Shown here: in pieces, positions 10,938 through 21,535 of the stretch
Position numbering within the stretch: the first letter of the stretch is position 1
Layout of the letters: each line of letters starts with the position of its first letter
Source: Canna indica
Lineage: Eukaryota; Streptophyta; Magnoliopsida; Zingiberales; Cannaceae
Reading direction: 5' to 3'
DNA: 64,000 nt
Assembly: GCA_034359265.1 (NCBI GenBank)
Contig: CP136896.1
Span: 68,335,501 to 68,399,500 of the forward strand
Program-made: the position numbers and the translations under genes
The notes under the pieces: model-generated
Databases searched by the model: none
What the model was told of the DNA's origin: nothing
The model's input: only the letters and a program-made list of their open reading frames with translations

Positions 10938-13900
10938 TTAAGAGCTTGAGGCAGATATTTGAACATATATCATCTGTGTATATCCATTGAACACTGAAGT
11001 TTCAAGTCTTGCTAGTCCAAGCCTTTGAAATAAGCCAAACCTTCCGTCTTCAATAATAGGATCAGATGCACGGGCAGGGTCATATCTGGTTTGGTGAGTA
11101 AGCGACGGTCCAGCCACCGGTGGTAGTTCCCAGTAAACATCCAAAACTGATTCCACAAACCTGCTGTTCTGAAAATGTTCTTCGTGGGAGATCACCTTAT
11201 TGCTATGGTTGAAATCATCTCGCATATAACCTCGAACTCCCCACCATTCTTCACCACTCCCACATAGTTCATCTCGGTCCACAGCTTTCTCCCAAAACCT
11301 TTTCCTTTTCATCCTTATTCTGGCTTCATCACTCTCACTGAAGCAGCTATGTCCACCTCCTACGACAAAGTGAATTATTGGTAAAAGTTAAACTTTTAGA
11401 AGCTAAATTAACATGAATGAGAAAGGGAGAAAGAACGAGAATAATCATCACATCCACTGCATTGCAATTGATCCCTTGATTGGTACTGCCGAGAATATTG
11501 TAGGAAGCTAGGAGTTTTAGCATATAAAGATAAACTTATGTGTCATACTTTCACAAAAAAAAAAAAAAGTAATTATCTAAATATATCATGAACTATGCAC
11601 TTTGTCTTATTTGTGACCAATTCTAAAATATTATCAAATTATATCCCGAACTTTGACATTTGTCTCAATTACATCCTCCAGTCAACTCTCCGTCAGCAGC
11701 ACCATCAAGGGGTTGACGTGGTGCTCTGATGTGGATTAAAATAATATTTTTTATTTAAAAAAATAAAAAATAACTTTAATTTATATTAAATAATATAAAA
11801 TAATATTTTTATTTTATATTAAATAATCACTCCGAGCCATGTTGGAGGTGAACATGGAGTGATTTTTTAATATAAAATATAAAATAATATTTTATATTAT
11901 TTAATATAAATTAGCATGATTTTTATATATTTTTTAAATAAAAAATATATTATTTTAATCCACGTTAAAGCGACATGTCATCGCCGAAACGGTGCTGCTG
12001 ACGGAGAGTTGACAGGAGGGCGTATTTGAGACAAATGTCAAAGTTCGGGATACAATTTGATAATATTTTGGAATTGGCCACAAATGAGACAAAATGCATA
12101 GTTCAGGATATATTTAGGTAATTACCCAAAAAGAAACAAATGACATAAAAGCAAACGTAATTCAAAATTGTATTCAGATGTAAGTCATGCAAGATATTGA
12201 TTTTAGAGTACAGATGGTCTAGAACCATCATAAAAGAATAAATAAGGAATTAAATATTTCATTCCCCTCCTTATTATAATTAAGTATGTTAAACTATTTA
12301 AATAATATAATATATTTTATATATTACTAATATATTCATTTTTATTTAATATATTTGCTATATATAATATTCATTTTAAAACTATTTAATTAATTAAAAA
12401 TAATTTATATTTGCTATTTTTAAAATTAATATTTTATTTTTTAAAATCTGACTACACAAATTCATATTTTTATAATGTTATTATGAATTAAAATAAATTA
12501 TAACATAATTTATTATTTTTACTATCAATATTTAATATTGTAAAGAATGATATTTTGATCATTTTTCTCAATATTCCTTATGTTAACCAAATAAGGAAAT
12601 AACTATCAAATTTCATGTCTATTCCTATTGCTTGTCTTTTCCATTCCCCTTTTGTTCCATAAACCAAACTGACCATTAGGGATGAAAAAGAATGACTAAA
12701 ACTCAAAGAAACAACGTGGATTCTCTAATGAAACACAGCGACAGAAGGATGGAATCTTGTCTTTTTTGGTAATTGAAACTAGAATAGTTTCCAACAAAGG
12801 CATACTAATCCAAGCTGATGACTTAAGGGTACATCACTGGATGCAAGAATTTAATGAGTATTGTCAACCCATAGCAGCAAGACAGAACTAACATGCGCTA
12901 AGGATGCGAGTGCTCACCTCTAATGTAGTATTGATCACATATCTGTCTTAAGGAATAATGGTCTCCAGTTCCAGTGTCATAGTTATCCTCAAATATGAGA
13001 TGTTGGAAACCAGCTTTTAGAGCCTGTTTCAGTCTGCTCAAGCAATTACAAAGTAACAATTAGATGCAATAAACCAACTCTCAAATAAATAAGTAGATTG
13101 CCAATAAGACTCATGCTCTTCCAGATCATGAACCAAATATATATTAGTTAACACTATCTTTTTGCACTGCCAGCATACTGAAAAGAGTTTGTTAACATCA
13201 GAAATATATCATCCCTAGTGACTGAAAACTCCAGAGGTTCTTTACCTTTTCAGTTCATTCTGGTGGTCATCAAAAAATACAAGAACCCGACTAAGATCAG
13301 AAATTCCATGCTTCCTCATAACGCTCCCCCAGTCAACACTGCCAAAATCCACAAAATCCTTTCCAGCAAAGTAAGTGCAATTTGCATCGACATAAGCTGG
13401 ACCCTTTTTCAAATACTTCTCTGGATGGCGGGGAGACAGTGATATGATCCTTGTGTCTGGCATTGCCTGTCGGAGGACCCAAGTAGAGTGCCCCTTAAAA
13501 GCACCACTTTCTATCATCAAATCTGGCTTAAGCCAACGAGCCATAAACCACAGCCCAAAGCTATGGTCGAAGCCCATTCCATACATGTTGTTCTTGATTG
13601 GACGAGTCTCATAGATTGGCACAAACTCTTCCAAGCCTTTAAGTAAGTCCTTTCTAGTCCACTCCACCTTTTCCCCTTGTTTCGTTCTGCCTTTTGCCAA
13701 GAACAAGAATTAAGAGACAATACCATCTAACATGATGGACAATGTAAAGCTGTGCTTTTGATGCTAGCATGCAACTCAGTAGATCTAGTAAAAAAGATGA
13801 CTACAAGTACATGTCAAGCAATAAGGAGCAAAACCAAGCAGTGCATTGTTAATCATAATGATCTACATCAATATTAATTTTTAAGTCAAGACAACATAAA

Positions 13901-14551
13901 CTCTTCAAGGTCATACAACAAATTCGAAAGCAGATTACGGCGATCCAATTCAATTAAGGAAATCAGACTCCGTCAGAAAGCAATTTCATCCAAGATTTGG
14001 AAAATACTAATTATTTCTCTTAGAACGGGAAAGAAAACCTATTAAGGAAGGTATAATAGGGAAAACCTACTAAGGTTCCAGTTTTAAGACTATGATCTCC
14101 TTGGATTTATCAGAAACGACCAATAAGAATTAAGAAACCAAACACTCCAAGATCCAAAATTTTGGTCTCCAAAGTTGGGAAAAACAACTGCGTAGGAGAG
14201 GGATTAAGTGGGCTTACACCAGGGAACGCCGAGGGATCCGAAATCGGAGGCAAGGCCGTCAAGGGTGGCCGCGAAGAGCACAGTCCGAGCGGAGGGATCG
14301 TACGGTGAGACACAGACGGGGCGCGAGCGGCAGAAAATGAAGTAAGCGACTGTGAAGAGCAGCAGGAGGAAAATTGAGACGGCGGCGGACGGGCCGGAGA
14401 GAGCAGCCCTCGCGTGCATTGGGACCCTGCCGGCGAACGAGGCGTACTTCCTCGTCTTTGATTCGTCGTGGAAATCCCCTGCGCCGCCCTCATCCCCGTC
14501 TTCCTCCGAGTACGGAGGAGACCGCCGCGACGAGAGCACGCTTTCATGCAT
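10938..14551 (-). CDS. Methyltransferase-like type II membrane protein
   Basis: Four exons read on the minus strand: 14551-14218, 13690-13246, 13033-12918 and 11359-10938, giving 1317 nt and 438 residues with all junctions in frame. Donors are GTAAGC, GTAAAG and GTGAGC; acceptors end CAAAAG, GAGCAG and CGTAG. I chose the ATG at 14551, giving MHESVL, because the same frame upstream has only a GTG at 14593 and no ATG. Residues 55-74 form one hydrophobic segment after a basic stretch, suggesting a type II anchor in the endomembrane system. Residues 172-182 (ESGAFKGHSTW) resemble the SAM-binding motif I of class I methyltransferases. The C-terminal half, with many W, H and D residues, matches my memory of a conserved plant family annotated only as methyltransferase-like. 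Substrate is unknown. I see no stop or frame break. Intron 3 (1558 nt) holds a foldback MITE. Confidence 0.82.
11567..12127. mobile_element. Foldback Mutator-like MITE in intron 3
   Basis: The two halves are nearly complementary along their whole length, with the centre near 11840-11865 (CACTCC...GGAGTG). The right end reads GGTAATTACCC and the left end is the mutated counterpart. The flanks are A-rich 9-mers (11558-11566, all A; 12128-12136, AAAAAGAAA), consistent with a 9-bp target duplication. A transcript through it would form a hairpin with arms of about 260 bp. It lies inside the third intron of the methyltransferase-like gene, away from the splice sites. Confidence 0.8.
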
Positions 14552-16290
14552 CCCCTCTGTCGTCGTTCCAAAGCTCCGTTTCCTAGAAAGCACTGGTTTT
14601 TGCTGCTCTCTTTCACACCAATCGAAGTATAATAAAAAAAGGGCACTTCTTTACGTTGTAATGGGCTAAATGGCTCAAAAGAGAATGAGAAGACTTATTG
14701 GGCCTCTAATTTTGCAGAATGAGAAAATATTCTTGTTGGTATTATACTGAAGGAAAAAATGGTATTTTTATATATTTTTCAACCAAGATCTTGATTAAAT
14801 AATAAAATTATTTGATTGAAATAAATGTCACATTTAATAAATATAAAGTAATCTTTTAATCGAAAATTTTCCTAAACCCAAATATAACCCCCTAATTTCT
14901 TTGAAACTAAATATGATCTCCGAAATTTTTAAAATCAGAACTAAATTAAAAAAATCTCTCATATATCAGTGAAAGAGTTCTATTTAAAATTCTTGAAATT
15001 GGATATATAATCATGAAAATATATTTTAATTTTTTTAAAAAAATTTAAAATTATAAACTAATGAATAAAATAAGGTTCATAATTTGAATTAATGAAATTG
15101 AGTACGTAAAAAAATACTCCAAAATAATTAAAACTTTGACTAGTAAATTAAAAACTTTGACTCCCAATTTCAAAATTCAAAGGTCCGTTGCTCGTCTTTG
15201 TTTGAACAAAATACTTGCAATTAAGTTAGCAATATAATTAACTAAGAACACGAATGAAGTCATCATGATCCTACGAATTCATAGGCAAACCCTGGTTGAA
15301 GATTTTTGTTCCATGAATTTCATGATTTTGAAATAGAGTTTTGTTATATTTTTCTAAAATTTAGTTTAATAATTTTCTAATCACTCGTAATGACATGAGT
15401 GATAATTTCATCAATAATCATGAGTACTTTATTATATGTAAGTATTAACATAATTATTAGACACATAAGTTAAAAATATTTAAAAATTTTCAATGGAATA
15501 TGATCTAATTCTTTAGCGCTTAACATATTAATTAGTCTCCAATTGCATTCATGTTTTTCACCTAATCTTTTGCCAAACTCACTTCAAATTGAATTAATTA
15601 AGGGTGGTCACGGTGGATGAATTATTAAGTGCCTCTCTTCCTTGAAGTTGAAGAAGACATTTATTCTTCAAACTTTCTTGAAAGAATTGGGTCATCATTT
15701 GCTTTTATATGCCTTCGAATTGTGTGGACATTAAGGAGCACACCTTGCACATTCACAATTTAATATTTGTTAACTTGCCTTAAATTAATATGGAAGTCTC
15801 CCATATTTATATTTGCATGTGTATTTTATTTGTGAATTAGTTGTTGAAGTACATTGGATGTTGGCTCTTGCAATATTTAAAGTTTGAGGTGATGTAATTG
15901 CTTGTGCATTTTGGAGCACTTGGGAAATTAAAAACATCAAGTGAGCATCCATCACATCACATATAAAATTAGTAGCAACGCGTGGAATTGGACTGTCACA
16001 GCTATTAATTATTTGTGTTTCTTAATTACTACTTTGCCAAGGAAGTGTATGTTTTATATAATAATGTGCATTAGAATTTTCTTTTTTATATTTTAGTTGT
16101 TGTATATGATTGAGAAGTTGTTCAATTCAATTTTTTTTTCAATTTTTTTTTCCCAAAAGGAATACTCAAGTAATACTACATCTCGCTTATCAGTATCAGT
16201 AGCATTGTTCAATTCAAATTTGATATCTTCAAAATTTATACATTTTTTAAATTGGTGGAGAATGGTGATGATGCTGATGTTTGGCATCAA
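14552..16290. other. Gene-less region upstream of the host gene
   Basis: This is AT-rich sequence upstream (in minus-strand sense) of the methyltransferase-like gene. A TATATAAA word on the minus strand at 14767-14774, about 215 bases before the start codon, is a possible TATA box. The rest, to 16290, has only short open frames without recognisable domains. No RNA gene is evident. Confidence 0.45.
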
Positions 16291-16299
16291 TCATGAATT

Positions 16300-17365
16300 G
16301 AAGATATTCCTTTGAAGGTTTGGCCAATTGTTATTGATCTAGTTTCACTACAGAAGTATAAGAAGGTACTTGGACTGATAGAATATGATGAATGAAATAT
16401 GAAAAAGTTAGCTGAGTGTTTCAACCCACAATTGATTAGTAAAATCACGATGATTAACCTGGAAACTGAGCAAGATAAAGACAAGTGGATATGACACAAA
16501 AATTGGAAAAAAAATTTAAATGTAAATGAGACATATTATCACTTGAAGAAAAAAGAGGAAGAAGTTGAAAACACTCATATAAACTAGAGAAAAATAAATG
16601 TGCTGAGAAGATGAAACTATTCATATGAAAATTTTTGTGGAAAAGACTACCTACATCATGGTGGTTTGCAAATTTCGAAAAGAAGCTGAAAAATGTTATC
16701 AATGCAATAAGGAAGATGATGTTATGAAGCATATATTTTTAATGGTGGATTTGTTAAAGATTACTGAGATCTAATTGAAAATAGATTAAATATAAGTTTC
16801 AAGTTTAAAGATCAATGACAGGATGGAAAATAGCTGAATGAAATAGAAAATTATAACAGTAACTCTGCAAAATTCTTAAAAGCTTTGATGGCAAACTCAT
16901 GGTGGTTGATATGGAAATACAGAAACAAAATTAAATATGAAGGAAAGGGATGAAATATTGAAGTGATGTTTAATAAGGTAGTAAATCGGTTGAAGGAGTA
17001 CAATGACATGGAAAAGTATAAAGAAAGGAAGGAAAAAAGAAAGAAATAAGTGGAAGAAAGAAAAATCATTGAAAAAATATGAAGCATCTTTCGTGATGCC
17101 GTCTGGACAAATATTGAAGTGGCAACCTATGGTTTCTTATGCAAAGATAAAATTGGAAATATCTTCATGGAAGGAAATGGTGAACTGAAAGCTATGAATT
17201 TTCAATTTACATTGACTCTTTGAGACTAGTAAATATTTTGAAAGGAAAGTATCGAGAACCATGAGAGTTAACTTCGCTGGGAAAGAAAATAAGAAGAGCT
17301 GTTGTTGATTTGGAAGTCATCAATTAGAATTGTCTGGAAAGAGGCTGCAATGAATTTCCTTTGGT
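16300..17365 (+). pseudogene. Decayed LINE ORF2 3' part
   Basis: Translations in shifting plus frames resemble the end of plant L1-type ORF2. Near 16330-16560 there is the zf-RVT-preceding pattern with D-K-W-x-x-H-K-N and Y-Y-H-L. Near 16880-16940 there is W-W-L-x-W-K-x-R-N-K. Near 17100-17200 there is an RNase H-like G-F-x-x-x-D-x-x-G-N pattern. It contains many stops and frame changes and lacks the endonuclease and RT core. It ends at the left edge of duplication copy 2, so it is either the original left neighbour of that locus or was cut by the rearrangement. Confidence 0.6.
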
Positions 17366-17553
17366 AGCCGAGCCTAATGGTCTACGCAAATACTTGGTAG
17401 GTTTTGTCTTCTTCTATATGCAATTTTTCTTTTAACCTTTGCCAATAGATATGTAGATTAACTTTGATGAAATATTAGAATATTCAACATTTTTTTAAAA
17501 AAGACATCCTTTTGTTATCATTATTAGAGTTCGAAAGAATTTCCTTTGGCAAT

Positions 17554-18883
17554 TAGTGGCGGATTCAAAAAAATTTATTAGTGGGGACAAACTAATACAT
17601 GAATTTTTAAAACTTCAACTTCAAGCTAATTTTGATAGTCAATCTCGAAAAGTCTTCATGTTTTAAAAACGTTGCAAATTTTTTTCGAGCAATACATATA
17701 TATTTTTTCAGTCAATTTAATCAACAAAAATATATAAGCTAAATATTGAGATAATTAATAATGTTAAAAATTATTATTTTTAATAATGATAAAATAATTA
17801 ATATTGAATGAAATAAAAATATCGGTCTTACCATCCGAAGAAAGTAACAAACAATAAAATAAAAATATCATACGATGCCAGTAGTCTAACGAAGATTGAA
17901 GGCGGTCCAACGAAGGTTGAAGGCAGCGAGCAACCCCGGCAAAGGAAAATAATCTCACCGATGCCTCTTTTAAGAAGTCTCTTTTACCTATCAAGAGTTG
18001 TTAGTACCTTTATAGAAGTAAAGAAATGCTGGAATTAATTTCAACAGGGTCACGATAGAAATTTCCATTCCTACATAAGTCTGCATACGTAAGTAAATTT
18101 ATGAATAAAAAAAACTTATCAATTAATCAATTTGCTGGAATTAATCAACTTTGCATAACTAATCGAAGCTTATGAATTAATCAATTTTGCATAATTAATC
18201 AAGTTTGGGAATAAAAAAAACATATGAATAAATTTTCGTTGCTGGAATTAATCAACATTGGATGCATAAGTTTATGAATAAAAAAATTAACTATTAAATA
18301 TTAATACTCCATTTCTAGTTGCTATCAAGTGTGTAATCCAATTAACAATTATAATCATAACCTTTAGTATACCAAGTGCAAACGCTGTGAAGGCGCTGTG
18401 AGAAGTCGGCAGACGGCAACGTGTTCGTGAGAAGCGGCAGCGAGCACCCGGTGGCAGCACAATGTGAAGGGGCTGTGAGAAGCCGGCAACGCTGTGAAAG
18501 CGGCGGCAGGCGGCAGTGTGCTCGTGAGAAGCCAACAATGGTTGAGACTCAAGTGAAGGCGCTGCCTACGACTGCGAGCAGCCCTGGCACCGACAGCGAG
18601 TGAAGGAAGAAGGTGGAGTGAAAATTGAGCAGGTCACACAACATTAAATGTTAATGAATAGTGTCGTTTGTGTATGGAAGTTGAACACGACACCATTAAA
18701 TGCAAATATATGATGAGATTTCATTAAACGACGGTGAATCTGAAAGTTATTGTGATGCCATCCAAAAATATTTCAATAAACAACTCACGTATGTGACCGT
18801 GGAAGCACTCAAATTTTTTTAGAAAGAATATTATTTCAGTGGGGGCCACGGCCCCCATTGGGCCTACCGTGGATCCGCCACGG
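17554..18883. mobile_element. Non-autonomous hAT element (copy 2, 1330 bp)
   Basis: This is the same element as 1290-2645, with the target duplication TTGGCAAT at 17546-17553 and 18884-18891. The left end keeps TAGTGGCGGATT. The right end reads CCACGG, a one-base change from CCACTG. It differs from copy 1 by small indels in the internal repeat zone, and the GC-rich block lies at about 18380-18620. Confidence 0.87.
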
Positions 18884-18891
18884 TTGGCAAT

Positions 18892-19557
18892 CAAGAGTCT
18901 GAATATTTGCACCTAATTCGACTTAGACATGGCATCGCTTATATAGCTTATGTACGAAAGGGCAACCCAACCACAAATCAAATAACATTTACGCTAACTT
19001 TGATTGGATCAAAATTAATTGTTATACTACATGGGTTGGTTCTTTAGTGGTATTGGTATTATTGTTCATTTTCCAAATAGTTCTTGCTATAATATGGAAT
19101 CCAAAGTTGTTCATTGCAATTCAACATTATCATGTGTAGTTATAATAATTCATATTGCTTTGCCTCGTGGCTCAACACTAGTTTAGTAACATTATCATTG
19201 AATCAAATTAATTGATTTTGATCAACACTCTTAACAATGGCATTCTAGCCCATGGGCAGATTCACAACACCTTTTTTTTTTCCAAACTAAAAGCAACAAC
19301 ACTAACCAGAAGAGTCTACCTCATCTTCTAGAGGAGTGTCCCTCTCTTATTCCTAGGTGGACTTGCTTTTCGTGTGTGATGGGGAGGTCATTGCCCTGTG
19401 TTCTTCGTCCATGGGGAGGGGGACGCTAGGTTTGGGACAGACGACATGTAACATTATCGTCCATTTAGGTTTGGAGTGCATGGACGACAAGAAATGATAT
19501 CACCTTTGAGGGTAAGTCTGCGGGTGGTATGGAGGTGGTGTCATTGGCAAACCGTAT
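18892..19557 (+). pseudogene. LINE 3' remnant, left of gypsy insertion
   Basis: This is the counterpart of 2654-3319. Around 19460-19557 the translation shows the W-T-T-R-N-D and F-E-G-K signature of a plant LINE C-terminus, running up to the gypsy LTR. The same open frame resumes with hydrophobic residues after the 3' LTR at 25731. The gypsy element is therefore inserted in an older LINE. Confidence 0.6.
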
Positions 19558-20198
19558 TGTTAGGAATCCTCGGGTTTGTCAAGTCCTGTACGTGTCATGA
19601 CGGTCCCTAACGTGCATTGTAAACATTTGTAAATATTGCATCTTTCGCATTTATGTAAAACGTTCGCGCACCACCCACCGCTCTTGCCCGCGACTAGGTA
19701 ACGACCCTCGTTTGCTAGTCGTGGCATGGGCCGGTGGGGTGTGCGGATCATGTAATTATGCATTGTAAAAGCGCTCGCGCACCGCCCACCGCTCTCGCGC
19801 ACGACTAGGTAACGCCTCTCGTTTTCTAGCCGTGGCATGGCCGGTGGGGGTGTTGGGCCATAGAAAATTTTGTCATGCTCCTCGTGCTTTTGGGAACCTT
19901 GGGGGTGGCACTTTGGGGGTTAGGCTCCACAACTATATTGCCCCGGGCAAACTTCTCTCTAGTTCATTCGTACAAGCATTCGCACAAGCTTCCGTTCAAG
20001 CATTGTAAGCACTTTTCAAACAAACGGTCATTGACCCAAACGTTTTTGCGTCCAAACGCAACGAGGTTCGAACGCGGGCGAACCCGGGAGCCCGCGACTT
20101 TCGAACATTGGCAAGGCGGTCCTTGCCCAAGGCTTATCCCTTGCATTGGCAAGGGAGCCGCACGAATATTTTCCGCCCAAACAAGTTGGTTTGTGACA
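19558..20198 (+). repeat. 5' LTR of gypsy copy 2 (641 bp)
   Basis: It starts TGTTAGG and ends GTGACA. It differs from the 3' LTR by scattered substitutions (for example AATCC versus GACCC near the start), indicating an insertion that is not very recent. Confidence 0.93.
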
Positions 20199-20200
20199 GT

Positions 20201-20212
20201 TGGTATCAGAGC
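20201..20212 (+). promoter_or_regulatory. Primer-binding site, tRNA-iMet
   Basis: TGGTATCAGAGC lies two bases after the 5' LTR and is complementary to the initiator methionine tRNA 3' end. Confidence 0.9.
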
Positions 20213-20337
20213 GAGGCAAGCTCGCAAAGCTTTGGCGCAAGCAACCGACGCAAATCGTCAACAAACTCGTGCCTTCGTCGTTGGAGACAAACAATGTTGG
20301 GGCACTCGACAATCTCGCAGGAGAGATTTTCACAAGC

Positions 20338-21535
20338 ATGGCTCACAGAGGAGTCGGCGAAACGAGTGGCGTCGCCCAAGCGATGGCGACCGTTCCGAAA
20401 GAACCGTTGGGGGAGGACCCAACACAAGCTCAAGCTCAACAAGCTAGAATGGAAAGTCGCACCGTCCAACGACTTGGAGATTTGGAAACGATGGTGGCCG
20501 CTCACGACGTAACCATAAACGTCCTTGAGAACGCTATGAGGCCACAAGTTGGCAAGCTAGCCAACACGCAAGAAGTTCTGGAGGCAAGAATAGATGGACT
20601 CCAGGACGACACGCAAGAAGCGATCAAGCAACTTTAAGGGGAGATTGAAGAACTAAGGGCTACAATCTCATTCCTTGTTCGAGAGATCCACAAGGGTGGG
20701 GGCAACTCTTGCCAACACGAAATGCCACAACACCACCTTAAAGCACCAGAACCAAAGCCCTACAATGGGGCTCGAGATGCCAAAGCGGTGGAGAACTTCC
20801 TCTTCAACTTGGAGCAGTACTTCAAGGTCACGAGGACAACTGACGATGACATGAAAGTGTCCGTTGCAACCATGTATCTGTCTGAGGATGCAAAACTCTG
20901 GTGGCGGACCAAATATGATAAAATTCAGAAGGGTCATGCCAAGATCGACACTTGGGACGATCTCAAGCGAGAACTCAAAGCTCAATTCTTCCCCGAGAAT
21001 GTGGAATTCATTGCTCGACGGAAGTTACGACAACTCCGTCACAATAATTCAATTCGGGAGTACGTGAAGGAGTTCTCAACCATTATGTTGGATATTCCGG
21101 ACATGGCCGAGACCGATCAACTATTCACCTTCTTTGAAGTGCTGAAGTCGTGGGCGCGACAAGAACTCGCAAGGAGGAATGTCAAGTCCTTGTCGAAAGC
21201 GAAGATCGCCGGAGAGCGACTCACTGACTATAGTTCGGAAGAGAATCCGACAAAGGCGGCACCCTACAAGCCAAAATTTCAGAAGCCCGACAACTACAAG
21301 GGCAATGGCACCGCAGGTGATACGAGATGGAGGGATCAACCACAAAGAGAACACCATCCAAAGGGACCTCCTCAAAGGGATTACCCTCCGAGGGGGAACC
21401 AACAGAGATCTGCGCAAATTTGCTTCTTGTGCCGAGGACCCCATGTGGTCCGAGAATGTCCTCAACGGAAAGCATTGAACACCGTCATAGCAGAGTCCGT
21501 GGCGGAGAACATAGCCAACATCACCGCCAAGAAGG
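20338..21535 (+). pseudogene. gag of gypsy copy 2
   Basis: The probable start is the ATG at 20338. A private stop at 20635 interrupts the N-terminal coiled-coil region; copy 1 has a sense codon there. The Retrotrans_gag domain (about 20800-21230) and a CX2CX3HX4C zinc knuckle near 21420-21460 follow in one frame. A two-base insertion at about 21534-21539, shared with copy 1, moves the downstream frame and separates gag from protease. Chromoviruses normally have one continuous gag-pol frame, so this is damage and not a programmed shift. Confidence 0.87.

Noticed and set aside
14591..14593. GTG as start codon of the host gene
   Set aside because: Plant nuclear genes normally start at ATG. The in-frame ATG at 14551 gives a complete protein.
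14110..14646. 178-codon minus-strand frame over host gene exon 1
   Set aside because: It is a shifted frame over the same bases. The other frame joins correctly to the downstream exons and carries the membrane anchor.
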